A DNA stretch of 64,000 nt from Candidatus Nucleicultrix amoebiphila FS5. Its GTDB lineage: Bacteria > Pseudomonadota > Alphaproteobacteria > Caedimonadales > Nucleicultricaceae. Position numbers and translations under genes: made by a program. Positions 44,475 to 55,699 of the stretch are shown here, in pieces. Each line of letters begins with the position of its first letter. Positions within the stretch are counted from its first letter, which is position 1. The stretch lies in assembly GCF_002117145.1 (NCBI RefSeq), contig NZ_CP008743.1:62001-126000 (forward strand), read 5' to 3'. The notes under the pieces were generated by a model. It made no database searches and was not told the origin of the DNA. It was given only the letters and a program-made list of their open reading frames with translations.

Positions 44475-45629
44475 TTAGTTGATTTTTAGAGTAGGCATAC
44501 CAAAGAGATATCCTTGACCATAATCGCACTCCATATCAGTCACTTGTGCTAAATCATTCTCAGTTTCAATTTTTGATACGATCAAATCGACATATTTACT
44601 ATAAGCTTTCTTTTTAAAAGCTCGAATGGCATCGAGAGAATGGTTTTTGACGTAACTCGCAAGAATATTTTGATCAATTTTTAAAAAGCGTATCTGATGG
44701 GCATATAATTGATCAAAATCGAGATCAAGAGACTTGAGGTGTTCCAGTGAAAACTGACAGCCAAATTTAGATAACTGCTTAATAGTTTTAAGAGTATGAT
44801 CGGGACTTTCTGTAAGGCATGCAGCATCTAATTCAAAAGTTAAATTTTGCGCAAGATTTTGATTAAGCTCAATGAATTCAACCAATCCTTGTAAAAAATC
44901 TGAATCTTCAAGAGTTTTTAAGGAAACATTACAAAAAAATCCCAAGTTTAAGTCTTTTTTTTGAGATTTGCGTAAGAGGTTAATGCACTTAAATAGGAGA
45001 GTGTTATCAATAATTCTAATCAGAGATTCCTCTTCTGCTATCTGTAAATACTGATCTGGAATGAGAATATAGTTATTGTGACTGTGAATGCGAGAAAAGC
45101 ATTCAATATAACGGTTCTTTCGTTGTGGTAAGCTCACTATGGGCTGGAGCAGCATTTCAATTTTATCTTGTTTCAAAGCATGGTGAATTTCACCCAAAAG
45201 CTCTTCTCGTGAAAGCTGATGAGCACTTGTATCCGTTAAAGCTTTGCTCTCTGGTATAATTGAGCGTTGTTCTGATGGTGCTTCTATTTCTTTACCATGA
45301 AAATAAGAATCCAACTGATGTTGTAAAAACTCATGCATTTTTAATTCAAGTTCTTCTAGAACTTTGTTTTGATTCAGTTGAAAGCTTGTGATTTTTTGTA
45401 CCAAAATCTTTTGTTCGGCGTGAATTGCCGCTAGATTGACGCTCATTTTCTGAAGATTTGAATTTAAAAGTGCTTCATGGAGAAACAACATAAAAAGATA
45501 ACTGATACAAGCAACTAAGCTGATCTCAAAAGGAGTCCAGTTCGGCAGAAAATAGATAAGCCCTATTCCTAACCCCAGACATAAAAAGCCATAAAAAAAG
45601 ATAAATATTACTTTGCTTTGAATTGCCAA
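44475..45629 (-). CDS. membrane-anchored degenerate EAL-domain protein (TipF-like)
   Basis: The 384-residue protein has two N-terminal membrane helices (about residues 6-30 and 35-54), a coiled-coil stretch (55-115) and a C-terminal EAL-like domain (about 145-380). Active EAL phosphodiesterases need E-A-L, two Asp in D-D-F-G and a Glu in A-E-G. Here these are ECF, LEHLKS and VSKIE. The catalytic Asp pair is missing, so hydrolysis of c-di-GMP is unlikely, although FLKID, CNVS and QGYLFGMP remain. The layout matches Caulobacter TipF, a c-di-GMP receptor for flagellum positioning. No flagellar gene is nearby. A receptor or scaffold role is inferred. Confidence 0.78.
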   Translation of the reverse strand: MAIQSKVIFIFFYGFLCLGLGIGLIYFLPNWTPFEISLVACISYLFMLFLHEALLNSNLQKMSVNLAAIHAEQKILVQKITSFQLNQNKVLEELELKMHEFLQHQLDSYFHGKEIEAPSEQRSIIPESKALTDTSAHQLSREELLGEIHHALKQDKIEMLLQPIVSLPQRKNRYIECFSRIHSHNNYILIPDQYLQIAEEESLIRIIDNTLLFKCINLLRKSQKKDLNLGFFCNVSLKTLEDSDFLQGLVEFIELNQNLAQNLTFELDAACLTESPDHTLKTIKQLSKFGCQFSLEHLKSLDLDFDQLYAHQIRFLKIDQNILASYVKNHSLDAIRAFKKKAYSKYVDLIVSKIETENDLAQVTDMECDYGQGYLFGMPTLKIN

Positions 45630-45784
45630 GAGCTATCCTTGTTATTAATTATGTCCCTCATTCAAAAAGACATTAATGCCTCTCTCAACTGCTTGTATTA
45701 AAACTCAAACATCCCTAAAAAACTACTAACAATCTATAATTTTTTAAGGTATGGTCAGTAAAAATCAAATCTCCAATAAGCAAC

Positions 45785-48550
45785 ATGACTGAAACACAAA
45801 ACCGTCAAAAGCATTTATATCTGATTGATGGATCAGGCTTTATCTTTAGAGCTTACCATGCCCTGCCACCGTTAACGCGCATGGATGGTACTCCAGTGAA
45901 TGCGGTGTATGGTTTTACGTCCATGCTTTTAAAAATCCTCGATAAAACAGATGTGGATTATTTTTGTGTTGTTTTCGATTCAGCACGTCGAAATTTTAGG
46001 CATGATATTTACTCTCAATATAAAGCTAATCGTCCAGAGCCTCCAGAAGACCTTATCCCCCAATTTCCTTTGATAAGAGAAGTTTGTAACGCTTTTAATG
46101 TGGCAATGATTGAACAGGAAGGTTATGAGGCTGATGATCTTATTGCTGCATATGTAGATGAAGCACAGAGAAATGATACACAGGTAACGATCGTTTCTTC
46201 AGATAAAGACCTTATGCAGTTAGTTCGTGGTGGGGTTGAGATGCTTGATCCCATGAAAGACCGCATTATTGGTAGGCAGCAAGTGATTGAGAAATTTGGA
46301 GTCCCTCCTGAGAAAGTGATTGAAGTCCAAGCACTTGCGGGTGATAGCGTTGATAATATTCCAGGCATTCCTGGGATTGGTTTGAAAACGGCAGCGGAAC
46401 TAATTAATGCTTATGGAACTGTGGAAGAATTATTAGCGCGTTCTTCCGAAATTAAACAACCTAAAAGGCGACAGTCACTGATTGATCATGCTGAAGATGC
46501 TCGTATTTCGAAAAGACTTGTCGTTTTGGATAATACTGCTCCTTTAGTGAAGCATTTTAATGAACTGAACCGCCAAGAGATAGATCCTGATAAAGCCTTA
46601 CATTTTTTAAAAGAACAAGGATTTAAGACGCTTATTTCTCGATTGGAACGTCAGTGGCAAGGAACGGAAAATCAGCTGCCTAATAATGTTAATGACCAGC
46701 TTAAAAAAGAATATGAGCTGATTGTAACTCCTGATCACCTGAAAAAGTGGATCAAGGCTATTTACAATGTTGGTAAAGTTGCAGTGGATACTGAAACAAC
46801 AGGACTCGATCCAATGCAAGCTGATCTTGTTGGAATTTCTTTAGGACTGCCAGATGGAAAAGCTTGCTATATCCCAATTGCACATAAAAAGGCTCAACAA
46901 CAGCTCACACTTGGCGATTTCGCTTCTTCCGAAAGTGAAGCCTTAAAGCAGATCCCTTTAAGTCAGATAGTGGATCTTCTAAGTCCCCTCATGGCTGATC
47001 CCTCTATTTTGAAGGTTGGTCATAATATTAAATATGATTTACTGGTCTTAGCGCGTTATGGATTTAATCTCGATACTATCGATGACACGATGGTGATGTC
47101 GTATGTTTTAGATGGCACAAAGAATGGCCATGGAATGGACGAATTAGCAAAACTGCATCTGAATTATAAAACTATTACTTTTGAAGAAGTCGCGGGTACC
47201 GGTAAAAACCAAATTACGTTTGATTATGTTGATTTGAAAAGAGCTTTAGAATATGCAGCTGAAGATGCTGACATTACCTTCAGGCTTCATACGCTTTTCA
47301 AAAAAAGATTGGTGACCGAGTCTGCTACAAGTGTTTATGAAAACATTGATCGTCCGCTCATACCTGTTCTGAAGGATATGGAGCAGACGGGGGTTAAGAT
47401 TGATGTCAATTATCTTGATCAATTAGGGAAAGAGTTTCAAAAAAGATTGTTAGAGCTAGAAAAGGAAATCCATGGATTGGCTGGTGAGGACTTTAACATA
47501 GGATCACCAAAGCAATTGGGAGAAGTTCTTTATGATAAACTCAAGCTACCTGGAGCGAAGAAAAGCAAGCTAGGCGCTTATGTAACCGATGCAGACACAC
47601 TAGAAACCCTCGCGGGACAAGGAATAGTTTTGGCGGAGCGTGTACTCGATTGGCGACAACTCGCAAAACTTAAAAGTACATACACAGATGCTTTGGTGAG
47701 ACAAATTAACCCAAAGACACTAAGACTTCATACCTCATATGCGATGACTATCACTTCCACGGGAAGATTGTCATCTAGTAATCCTAATCTACAAAATATC
47801 CCCATTCGAACAGAAGAAGGACGAAAAATACGTCGCGCTTTTATACCTGAAGTAGGATTTAGTCTTATGTCACTTGATTATTCACAAATCGAGTTAAGGT
47901 TATTAGCTTGTATGGCAGATATTGAGTCCTTAAAAGAAGCATTCAGAAAAGGCTATGATATTCATGCTTTAACAGCTTCAGAAGTGTTTAATGTTCCTTT
48001 TGAATCAGTGAGTCCAGAATTACGTCGTCAAGCCAAGGCAATTAATTTCGGCATTATCTATGGCATGAGTGCTTTTGGTTTATCGCAGCAACTTAAAATA
48101 TCAAGAGAAGAGGCTGGGCAATATATAAAAGCTTATCACCTCAAATATCCAGGAATTACACAATACATGGAGGCTACCAAAGAAAATGCCAGACGGCAGG
48201 GTTTCGTTGAAACAATGTTTGGTCGTAAATGTTATATCAATAGTATTCTAGATAAAAATCCTGCCCGTAAGAATTTTGCTGAACGTCAAGCCATAAATGC
48301 TCCCCTCCAAGGATCTGCGGCTGATATTATTAAAATTGCCATGTGTCATATTAAGCCCGTGCTTACAAAAGAAAACTTAAAAGCAAGAATGCTCTTGCAG
48401 GTCCACGACGAGCTTATTTTTGAAGTCCCTGAAACACAAGTTGAGTTGACAGCTAAAATCGTTAAGGAAACGATGGAAACAGCTGTAAGGATTGATGTGC
48501 CTATGATTGCCGATATTGGCATAGGTCATAATTGGGCCGACGCGCATTAA
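45785..48550 (+). CDS. polA: DNA polymerase I
   Basis: PolA fills gaps and removes RNA primers. Domains in order: 5'-3' exonuclease (LIDGSGFIFRAYHALPPL, VVFDSARRNFRH, EGYEADDLIA, GDSVDNIPGIPGIG; residues 1-290); 3'-5' proofreading exonuclease with intact acid residues (VDTETTGLDP, KVGHNIKYDLLVL; about 310-510); and the polymerase domain (SSSNPNLQNIPIR, MSLDYSQIELRLLA, RRQAKAINFGIIYGMS, LLQVHDELIFEVP). Length 921 is full. All three activities are predicted to work. Confidence 0.98.
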   Translation: MTETQNRQKHLYLIDGSGFIFRAYHALPPLTRMDGTPVNAVYGFTSMLLKILDKTDVDYFCVVFDSARRNFRHDIYSQYKANRPEPPEDLIPQFPLIREVCNAFNVAMIEQEGYEADDLIAAYVDEAQRNDTQVTIVSSDKDLMQLVRGGVEMLDPMKDRIIGRQQVIEKFGVPPEKVIEVQALAGDSVDNIPGIPGIGLKTAAELINAYGTVEELLARSSEIKQPKRRQSLIDHAEDARISKRLVVLDNTAPLVKHFNELNRQEIDPDKALHFLKEQGFKTLISRLERQWQGTENQLPNNVNDQLKKEYELIVTPDHLKKWIKAIYNVGKVAVDTETTGLDPMQADLVGISLGLPDGKACYIPIAHKKAQQQLTLGDFASSESEALKQIPLSQIVDLLSPLMADPSILKVGHNIKYDLLVLARYGFNLDTIDDTMVMSYVLDGTKNGHGMDELAKLHLNYKTITFEEVAGTGKNQITFDYVDLKRALEYAAEDADITFRLHTLFKKRLVTESATSVYENIDRPLIPVLKDMEQTGVKIDVNYLDQLGKEFQKRLLELEKEIHGLAGEDFNIGSPKQLGEVLYDKLKLPGAKKSKLGAYVTDADTLETLAGQGIVLAERVLDWRQLAKLKSTYTDALVRQINPKTLRLHTSYAMTITSTGRLSSSNPNLQNIPIRTEEGRKIRRAFIPEVGFSLMSLDYSQIELRLLACMADIESLKEAFRKGYDIHALTASEVFNVPFESVSPELRRQAKAINFGIIYGMSAFGLSQQLKISREEAGQYIKAYHLKYPGITQYMEATKENARRQGFVETMFGRKCYINSILDKNPARKNFAERQAINAPLQGSAADIIKIAMCHIKPVLTKENLKARMLLQVHDELIFEVPETQVELTAKIVKETMETAVRIDVPMIADIGIGHNWADAH

Positions 48551-48614
48551 GAGTTGTGTTTAAACTAAAAAACTGTATAACCATTTTATCAGCAAGTTAT
48601 CTTGGGAGATTAAT

Positions 48615-49175
48615 GTGAGAATAATAAACATTTTATTCGTTTTTTTCTGTCTGATTTCAAGTAGTTCATCCTGGTCTGCTTGCAGAAGCCCAGAAGAAAT
48701 AGTTCTTTCGGATGTTTGGGTGAGAGAAAATAAACAAATGCATGGTAATACGGCTGCGTTCATGGAAATACATAATCGCTCGAGCGAGAACCTTACATTG
48801 GTTCGTGCAGAGGTTAATGCTTCTCATAGAGTTGAACTTCACACCCATAAAAAAGATAAATGTAATAACGTTTATCGTATGCGACCTATAAAGAATATTC
48901 CTGTTGCTTCAGGTAAAACTGTCATCTTGCAACCTGGTGGATTGCATATCATGTTGATGAAAATTAGAAAGCCGCTTTTCGAAGGCCAATTGGTACATAT
49001 TAAGCTTATCCTTGAAGATAAGATGGGCAATATTATTGAGAAAGACATTGACGCTGAAGTGCGTAAGGGACCTTGTCATTGTCATCATCATGAAAAAGCT
49101 CAAAAACGGCAGGAAGCATTGGATGTAGTGGAAGAAAGCACTTATCAAGGTAGCGAGTATTTGAACGCAGATTAA
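48615..49175 (+). CDS. periplasmic PCu(A)C-like copper chaperone
   Basis: The signal peptide (MRIINILFVFFCLISSSSSW, then SA) precedes a PCu(A)C domain that usually delivers Cu(I) to cytochrome oxidase. The likely ligands are His76 (VELHTH), Met89 (VYRMRPI), His111 and Met113 (GGLHIMLM), matching the family spacing. A Cys/His-rich segment CHCHHHE in the tail may bind further metal. Start is GTG at 48615 after GGGAGA. Length 186 is a little above the family average because of the tail. It sits between polA and dnaG, a place with no functional logic. Confidence 0.85.
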   Translation: MRIINILFVFFCLISSSSSWSACRSPEEIVLSDVWVRENKQMHGNTAAFMEIHNRSSENLTLVRAEVNASHRVELHTHKKDKCNNVYRMRPIKNIPVASGKTVILQPGGLHIMLMKIRKPLFEGQLVHIKLILEDKMGNIIEKDIDAEVRKGPCHCHHHEKAQKRQEALDVVEESTYQGSEYLNAD

Positions 49176-49197
49176 AGTCACACGAAAAGGAATTTTG

Positions 49198-51039
49198 ATG
49201 GCGTTTCCATCAGATTTTTTAGATGAAGTAAGAGCCCGCCACCCCATAGCAAATGTGGTGCAAAAGCGTGTTAAATTAACGCGCAAGGGGAGGCTTTTGC
49301 TTGGTCTTTGTCCTTTTCATAATGAAAAAACCCCCTCATTTACTGTCTATGAGCAACAAGATACGTATCATTGCTTTGGTTGTGGAGTGCACGGTGATGT
49401 TTTTAGTTTTAAGATGCAAACAGAAGGGTTAAGTTTTCTTGAAGCTGTTGAAAATCTAGCTCTTGAAGCGGGATTGACGCTTCCAAATCTTACACCTCAA
49501 ACCTTTGAGGCACGAGAAAAGAAGAAGACAATCCTTGAAGCGCTTGAAATAGCAACAGATTGGTATGAAAAACAATTGTATCAATCAAAGGCTGGTGAAA
49601 AAGTTCTCCAGTATCTTGAACATCGTCATCTTAGAGATGAAACTTTAAAGAGTTTTCGAGTAGGGTTTGCGCCAGAAGGACCGAGCTCTTTAATCAATTT
49701 CATGAAAGAAAGAGGGTTTGAGGACGAGACTCTTGTAAAAGCAGGCTTGATGATTCGTCGTGAAGGCGGACGAACGATTGATTATTTTCGTGATCGCTTG
49801 CTTTTTCCTATTTTTGACAAACGTGGTGCAGTGATTGCTTTTGGGGGTAGAATTTTAGGAGAGGGTGAACCTAAGTATTTGAATTCTCCGGAAACAGAGG
49901 TGTTTCACAAAAGTAATACTCTTTATGGTTTACATCTTATTAATCGTAAAAATCTTTCAAATCATCCACTTCTTGTTGTTGAAGGATTTGTGGATGTAAT
50001 GATGCTTAAGCAAGAAGGGTTTCAAGCTGTTGCTCCCTTAGGAACTGCAATAACTGAATTGCACATCGCTGAATTGTGGCGCTTAACCCCAACACCTTGT
50101 TTATGTCTAGATGGTGATCTCGCTGGGCAAAATGCTACTTTTAGGGCGGCTGAGAGGGCATTGCCGAATTTAGAGCCTGGAAAATCGCTTTCTATCGCTG
50201 TTCTTCCTCAAGGGGAGGACCCAGATAGTCTGATAAAAGGAGGAGGGAAACCCTTTTTAGAAAAATTGGTTTCTGCTCCCCAACATCTTGTAGACTTTTT
50301 ATGGGAGAGAGTTTTTACCAACGAAGTTTATGATACTCCTGAAAAACGAGCTCTTTTAGAAAAAAAACTTATGAGCTTAGCGGAAACGATTAAGGATCTT
50401 TCTGTTAAACAATATTATAAAGCCGCCTTTAAAAGCAGGATTTTTGAGGTTTTTAGTGGGGCGCTGTATGGCAAAAAAAGAAAAAACGACCTTTTACAGC
50501 CTCTTAAAAAAGCCAAAGTTCAACTGAATACAAGTGCACTAAAGCTTAAAATTCTCTTCGCTGGGCTCTTAAATCACCCTCAAATGATTTATGACGTGGG
50601 AGAAAAGCTCGCAGAGCTTGAAATTATAGATAAAAATTTGATAAAGCTAAGGGATGAGATTTTTTTTGCATTAAATGAACATCGAGATCTTGACGAAGTG
50701 AGTTTAAAGCACCACCTTAATAACCACGGACATGGCAAACTTGTGCAAAGTCTTCTCTCTGAAACTATTTATGTGCATGCACATTTTGCCCGTCCGCACG
50801 TATCAATTGATATGGCGCGTGAGGGTTGGTTAGAAGTGTGGCAGCACCTTTTAGAATCAAAACTCTTCGCTGAAGATATTAAGCGTGCACAATCTCAACT
50901 ATCCGATGCAATGTCATCACAATCTTGGAAGCGAATGCAATTACTCTTTAATCAAGCAAAAACCTACAAACAAAAATCTCAAGAAACATCATTAAATCAA
51001 GATAGTTTTCCTCAACCTTCTTCAAATGTTAAAGGATAA
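49198..51039 (+). CDS. dnaG: DNA primase
   Basis: DnaG makes RNA primers for replication. The CHC2 zinc ribbon is [16 protein letters not shown] followed by HCFGCG (residues 39-65). The catalytic core has [20 protein letters not shown], the TOPRIM acid residues [13 protein letters not shown] and [14 protein letters not shown] helical C-terminal DnaB-binding region follows. ATG at 49198 is used; the upstream in-frame TTG is not needed. Length 613 is normal. Its stop overlaps the rpoD ATG by one base, the usual macromolecular-synthesis pairing. Confidence 0.97.
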   Translation: MAFPSDFLDEVRARHPIANVVQKRVKLTRKGRLLLGLCPFHNEKTPSFTVYEQQDTYHCFGCGVHGDVFSFKMQTEGLSFLEAVENLALEAGLTLPNLTPQTFEAREKKKTILEALEIATDWYEKQLYQSKAGEKVLQYLEHRHLRDETLKSFRVGFAPEGPSSLINFMKERGFEDETLVKAGLMIRREGGRTIDYFRDRLLFPIFDKRGAVIAFGGRILGEGEPKYLNSPETEVFHKSNTLYGLHLINRKNLSNHPLLVVEGFVDVMMLKQEGFQAVAPLGTAITELHIAELWRLTPTPCLCLDGDLAGQNATFRAAERALPNLEPGKSLSIAVLPQGEDPDSLIKGGGKPFLEKLVSAPQHLVDFLWERVFTNEVYDTPEKRALLEKKLMSLAETIKDLSVKQYYKAAFKSRIFEVFSGALYGKKRKNDLLQPLKKAKVQLNTSALKLKILFAGLLNHPQMIYDVGEKLAELEIIDKNLIKLRDEIFFALNEHRDLDEVSLKHHLNNHGHGKLVQSLLSETIYVHAHFARPHVSIDMAREGWLEVWQHLLESKLFAEDIKRAQSQLSDAMSSQSWKRMQLLFNQAKTYKQKSQETSLNQDSFPQPSSNVKG

Positions 51040-53774
51040 TGACCGTGGTTAAAAAAGTGCAAAAGAAAATTTTATCAAAAAAAACTGATCCTAAAAAGAA
51101 GCCCGTGTTGAAAGCTCAGCCTAAAAACGCGCAACCCAAGAAGATGACTCCAAAGAAAAGTCCTTCAAAAGTTGTAGTTCCTAAAAAGGCAAAACCTGCG
51201 GTTAAGGCATCGAATAGCAAAGAAAAACAAAAAGTAAAAAATCAGAGCGGCAAAGGATTATTTGCAAAATTAAAAGAATCCTTTAAAGGAAAGCCAGCTG
51301 TTAAATCAAAGTCAGATAAGAAAGAAAAAATCCAGTTGAACAAGAAATCAAAAGCACCTGTATCTCAAAAGAAAAAGGCACCTGTAAAAGCGAACGTAGT
51401 TGTAAAAAACTCAACCAGCAAGACAAAAAATTCTCCTAAAGTTGAGTCTAAAACTCTGCTTCAATCAAAGGTCAAGAAGCCTTCTGTTGCGCCAGTTAAG
51501 GTTGAAACTAAAGCTCCTTTAAAAGTAAAGAAAAAAGGAGTTTTTCAAGAAAAATCTATTGATAAAAAATCAATGGTAAAAAACGTTGATAGTGAGCCCA
51601 TGGATGCCAAGTCATCTCTCAAGAGGCTGATTGCAAGAGGTCAAGAGCGCGGCTACATAACATATGATGAGTTGAACGCTGCTTTACCTCAAGAAGAAAT
51701 TTCATCAGAACAAATTGAAGATGCAATGTCTGTCTTGTCCGAAATGGGGATAAACCTAATTGAGGCCGAAGAAGTTGAAGAACTCGATGAGGTTGATAGT
51801 ATTGAAGGCAAGTCCGATGAAGAAAGCGAAGAAATTTCCGTTGATGTTGATGAAATTGAAGATATCGAAGAAATTAGCGCTTTAGAAGAAGTTGGAGATG
51901 GTGATGATGCGGTTGAAGAGCCTTTAGATGAAGCTGAAGAACTAGTTCAAGAAGAAAAAGAAGCAGATGAAGAAGAGTCCGAAAGCGGTAACCTAAAAGA
52001 TTCCGATGCGGGACGTACCGATGATCCTGTTCGTATGTATTTAAGAGAAATGGGGCAGGTTGAGTTACTTTCTCGTGAAGGCGAAATTGAGATTGCAAAG
52101 CGTATTGAAGAAGGTCGACTCATGATGATTGAAGCGATCTGCGAAAGTCCCTTAACGACCAGAGCGATTATTGGTTGGCGAGACGCTTTGAATGAGAACA
52201 AAATGCTCTTGAGGGAAATCATCGATCTTGAAGATATGTATACCAATGCAGAGACTCCAGAGGCGGAAAGTGCTCTTGAAGATACTCAATTAGAGTCACT
52301 AAACGATAATAAGAAAGCTGTTGAAAGTCCTAAAAAGACAAAAGCTGCTGCTGTTCAGAAAGACGAAATCAAAGAACAAAAAGAGACGAAGTCTAAAAAG
52401 CCAAAAGCAAAATCTGAATTAGAAGATGAAGCTGAAGTTGAAGGCGGAGAAGAAAAAGAAGGTGAAGAAACCGAAGAAGATGATTTTGAAGAAGAGGAAG
52501 AGAGCGGTGCATCCCTTGCTGCCATGGAAGAAGTTTTAAAACCTCAAGTTCTTGAAACTTTCGACAAAATTGCTAAAACATACGCTGAGTTTCATAAACT
52601 GCAAGTTGCAAGATTGAAGCTTACCCAAGAAGGAAAAGAGCCTGCGAAAAAAGATGATGCACGTTATAACAAACTTAAGGCTGACCTCGTTACTTTTGTG
52701 AATGAAGTTAGATTCAGCACGAATTGTATTGATCGTCTTATTGAACAACTTTATGCCTTTAATCGTAAATTGACGACTCTCGAAGGATCAATTCTTCGTT
52801 ATGCGCAAGATTCTGGCGTGAATCGTGAAGATTTCTTGAAAAATTATTATGGACATGAACTTGATCCAAAATGGTTTGATAAAGTGAATAAGCTCACTGG
52901 AAAAGGCTGGAAAAAATTCTTAGAAAAGCACAAAGATGAAGTGAAGGAAATTCGCGATAAAGTTGCTGTGATTTCTGTGGAATCAGGTCTGAACGTGAGT
53001 GAACTGCGTCGTATTGTTCGTGCAGTTCAAAAGGGTGAAAGTCAAGCCCGTCGTGCTAAGAAAGAAATGATTGAAGCCAACTTGCGCTTAGTGATTTCAA
53101 TTGCCAAGAAATATACTAACCGCGGATTACAATTCCTTGATCTCATCCAGGAAGGTAATATCGGATTGATGAAAGCCGTTGATAAGTTCGAATACCGCCG
53201 CGGTTATAAGTTTTCAACTTACGCAACTTGGTGGATACGTCAGGCGATTACACGCTCTATTGCTGATCAAGCGCGTACAATTCGTATTCCAGTTCACATG
53301 ATAGAGACTATTAATAAATTAATTCGTACATCTCGTCAGATGTTGCATGAGATTGGGCGGGAGCCAACCCCTGAAGAGCTAGCAACAAAATTGCTCATTC
53401 CCGTGGAAAAAGTACGTAAAGTCATGAAAATTGCTAAGGAACCGATCAGTCTCGAGACGCCTATTGGTGATGAAGAAGATGGTTCATTAGGCGATTTTAT
53501 TGAAGATAAAAATGCGATTCAGCCACTGGATTCAGCAGTTAACTCAAACTTGCGTGAAACAACAACGCGTGTTCTCGCCAGTTTGACTGCTCGTGAAGAA
53601 CGTGTATTGCGCATGCGCTTTGGTATTGGTATGAATACAGACCATACGCTGGAAGAAGTCGGACAACAGTTCTCGGTTACACGTGAACGTATTCGTCAGA
53701 TTGAAGCAAAAGCGTTGCGTAAGTTAAAACATCCAAGCCGTTCACGTAAATTACGCAGTTTCTTGGATAATTAA
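51039..53774 (+). CDS. rpoD: housekeeping RNA polymerase sigma factor RpoD, with long lysine-rich N-terminal extension
   Basis: RpoD directs RNA polymerase to most promoters. Core regions are intact: 1.1 (about residues 190-260), 1.2 ([20 protein letters not shown], about 328-348), region 2 ([20 protein letters not shown], then [19 protein letters not shown]), region 3 and region 4 ([20 protein letters not shown]). The total of 911 residues is much above the 610-690 usual. The excess is a Lys/Pro/Ala-rich tract of about 180 residues before region 1.1 and an acidic/Lys-rich insert near residues 410-490. GTG at 51045 is a possible start, with AGGA eight bases upstream. Met179, before region 1.1, has no ribosome binding site. 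Confidence 0.96.
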   Translation: MTVVKKVQKKILSKKTDPKKKPVLKAQPKNAQPKKMTPKKSPSKVVVPKKAKPAVKASNSKEKQKVKNQSGKGLFAKLKESFKGKPAVKSKSDKKEKIQLNKKSKAPVSQKKKAPVKANVVVKNSTSKTKNSPKVESKTLLQSKVKKPSVAPVKVETKAPLKVKKKGVFQEKSIDKKSMVKNVDSEPMDAKSSLKRLIARGQERGYITYDELNAALPQEEISSEQIEDAMSVLSEMGINLIEAEEVEELDEVDSIEGKSDEESEEISVDVDEIEDIEEISALEEVGDGDDAVEEPLDEAEELVQEEKEADEEESESGNLKDSDAGRTDDPVRMYLREMGQVELLSREGEIEIAKRIEEGRLMMIEAICESPLTTRAIIGWRDALNENKMLLREIIDLEDMYTNAETPEAESALEDTQLESLNDNKKAVESPKKTKAAAVQKDEIKEQKETKSKKPKAKSELEDEAEVEGGEEKEGEETEEDDFEEEEESGASLAAMEEVLKPQVLETFDKIAKTYAEFHKLQVARLKLTQEGKEPAKKDDARYNKLKADLVTFVNEVRFSTNCIDRLIEQLYAFNRKLTTLEGSILRYAQDSGVNREDFLKNYYGHELDPKWFDKVNKLTGKGWKKFLEKHKDEVKEIRDKVAVISVESGLNVSELRRIVRAVQKGESQARRAKKEMIEANLRLVISIAKKYTNRGLQFLDLIQEGNIGLMKAVDKFEYRRGYKFSTYATWWIRQAITRSIADQARTIRIPVHMIETINKLIRTSRQMLHEIGREPTPEELATKLLIPVEKVRKVMKIAKEPISLETPIGDEEDGSLGDFIEDKNAIQPLDSAVNSNLRETTTRVLASLTAREERVLRMRFGIGMNTDHTLEEVGQQFSVTRERIRQIEAKALRKLKHPSRSRKLRSFLDN

Positions 53775-53786
53775 GTGTAAATATCC

Positions 53787-53814
53787 TTGACGTGGCTTGG
53801 GAAATCGATATGTT
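53787..53814 (+). promoter_or_regulatory. candidate promoter of the CAT-anticodon tRNA
   Basis: TTGACG (53787-53792) and TATGTT (53809-53814) are 16 bases apart. The predicted start falls at about 53821, five bases before the tRNA. Confidence 0.55.
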
Positions 53815-53825
53815 TCCTTCAGGTG

Positions 53826-53902
53826 GGGCCTGTAGCTCAGTTGGTTAGAGCGCGCCGCTCATAACGGTGTGGTCGTAGGTTCGAGTCCTACCGGGCCCAC
53901 CA
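53826..53902 (+). tRNA. tRNA with CAT anticodon (Met elongator or Ile2)
   Basis: Acceptor GGGCCTG pairs with CGGGCCC (53892-53898), followed by A and an encoded CCA. The anticodon stem CGCCG/CGGTG closes loop CTCATAA, anticodon CAT. T-arm GTAGGTTCGAGTCCTAC is clear. The paired G1-C72 excludes the usual bacterial initiator. Deciding between elongator Met and the lysidine-modified Ile2 needs comparison with the other CAT tRNAs of the genome. Confidence 0.93.
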
Positions 53903-53940
53903 CCTCAAAGAATAAAATAGTCTACTATGCTGGAGATTCT

Positions 53941-55620
53941 ATGGCATCTTATCAATACGTTTACGTGATGAAGCAATTAAGCAAAAGCTTTCCCGGAGGA
54001 AAGCAAGTGCTTAAGGACATCTATCTATCCTTTTTGCCAGGTGCAAAGATTGGTATTATTGGTGTAAACGGCGCTGGTAAGTCCACTGTCATGAAAATTA
54101 TGGCAGGGATGGATACAGAATTTAATGGTGAAGCTTGGGCAGCTGAAGGAGCTACAGTAGGGTATCTTTCACAAGAACCAGAGCTTGATCCATCTTTGAC
54201 CGTTCAAGAAAATATTCTGCTGGGGCTCAAACCCATTAAAGATCTTCTCGATCGTTTTGAAGCTTTAAGTGCGCAATTTGCTGAAGAGCTTTCTGATGAT
54301 GAAATGAACGCGCTTATTGCCGAGCAAGGTGAATTGCAAGAAAAAATCGATGCCGTCAATGGTTGGGAACTAGAACGCACGATTGAAATTGCTATGGATG
54401 CTTTACGTTGTCCTGCGGGAGACGCTGATGTAACCAAACTATCTGGTGGAGAACGTCGTCGTGTTGCTCTTTGCCGCCTTTTGCTACAAAAGCCAGATTT
54501 ATTGCTTCTTGACGAACCAACAAACCATTTAGACGCTGAGTCTGTCGCTTGGCTTGAAAGGCATTTACAAGAGTATCAAGGCACCGTGGTACTCGTGACC
54601 CATGATCGATATTTCTTGGATAATGTCGTCGGTTGGATTCTTGAGTTGGATCGAGGCGAAGGTATTCCTTTTGAAGGCAATTACTCTGCATGGTTAAATC
54701 AAAAACAAAAACGTTTGCAGCAAGAAGAAAAGCAGGAATCTGATCGTCAAAAGACACTGAGTCGCGAATTAGAATGGATTCAACAATCACCAAAAGCCCG
54801 TCAGGCCAAGAATAAAGCGCGTATCCAAGCTTACAACGAATTGTTGGCGCGTGAATCTGAAAGTCGTCAAGCTCCTGCTCAAATTTATATCCCTGCTGGT
54901 CCTAGACTGGGAGGAATTGTTATCGAGATGGAAGGCGTCTCAAAAGGGTTTAATGAACGGTTGCTCATTGAAGATTTAAGTTTTAAGGTGCCTCCTGGGG
55001 CTGTTGTTGGTGTTATTGGACCAAATGGAGCAGGAAAAACAACTCTTTCAAAAATGATTGTAGGTGCAGAAATGCCAGATCAAGGGTCAATGCGTCTTGG
55101 AGACAGTGTACAAATGAACTACATTGATCAGTCTCGAGATTCTCTGAATGATAATAAAACTGTTTGGGAGGAAATTTCTGAAGGGTTGGATGAAATTGAA
55201 CTCGGAAAACGTAAGGTTCAAAGTCGTGCTTACTGTAGTTTTTTTAACTTCCGTGGTCCTGATCAACAAAAAAAAGTTGGTCAACTTTCTGGAGGAGAGC
55301 GCAACCGTGTGCATCTGGCAAAGATTCTAAAATCAGGAGCGAACGTTTTATTGCTCGACGAACCCACGAACGACTTGGATGTCGAGACTCTGCGTGCTCT
55401 TGAAGATGCTTTGCTTAATTTTGCTGGTTCTGCTTTTGTGATTTCCCATGATCGTTGGTTTTTAGACCGCATCGCTACTCATATCCTTGCGTTTGAAGGC
55501 GATAGTAAAGTGGTATGGTTTGAAGGAAACTATGCGGATTATGAAGCTGATCGTAAACGTCGTCTTGGAGATGAGGCGCTCAGACCTCACCGAATTAAAT
55601 ATAAACCGTTAACACGTTAA
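53941..55620 (+). CDS. ettA: energy-dependent translational throttle EttA (ABC-F ATPase)
   Basis: EttA binds the ribosomal E site and gates the first elongation step by ATP level. Two ABC cassettes are present. First: Walker A GVNGAGKS, signature [15 protein letters not shown], Walker [17 protein letters not shown]. Second: [40 protein letters not shown] linker with [16 protein letters not shown] lies between, as in EttA. ATG at 53941 with GGAG five bases upstream gives 559 residues, the family length; an upstream in-frame start would lie inside the tRNA and is rejected. Confidence 0.95.
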   Translation: MASYQYVYVMKQLSKSFPGGKQVLKDIYLSFLPGAKIGIIGVNGAGKSTVMKIMAGMDTEFNGEAWAAEGATVGYLSQEPELDPSLTVQENILLGLKPIKDLLDRFEALSAQFAEELSDDEMNALIAEQGELQEKIDAVNGWELERTIEIAMDALRCPAGDADVTKLSGGERRRVALCRLLLQKPDLLLLDEPTNHLDAESVAWLERHLQEYQGTVVLVTHDRYFLDNVVGWILELDRGEGIPFEGNYSAWLNQKQKRLQQEEKQESDRQKTLSRELEWIQQSPKARQAKNKARIQAYNELLARESESRQAPAQIYIPAGPRLGGIVIEMEGVSKGFNERLLIEDLSFKVPPGAVVGVIGPNGAGKTTLSKMIVGAEMPDQGSMRLGDSVQMNYIDQSRDSLNDNKTVWEEISEGLDEIELGKRKVQSRAYCSFFNFRGPDQQKKVGQLSGGERNRVHLAKILKSGANVLLLDEPTNDLDVETLRALEDALLNFAGSAFVISHDRWFLDRIATHILAFEGDSKVVWFEGNYADYEADRKRRLGDEALRPHRIKYKPLTR

Positions 55621-55699
55621 TTTTTTTTAAGTTAGAGTTGACGATTCCCTAGAGAATTGACATATAGTCATTAATGATTCATTATAAAAAGGATATCTA

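Noticed and set aside
53869-53940. N-terminal extension of ettA overlapping the CAT-anticodon tRNA
   Set aside because: The extended frame starts inside the tRNA gene; ATG at 53941 has a good ribosome binding site and gives the normal family length.
55657-55685. TTGACA plus CATTAT as promoter of the secreted gene at 55700
   Set aside because: The predicted start would fall inside the ribosome binding site.
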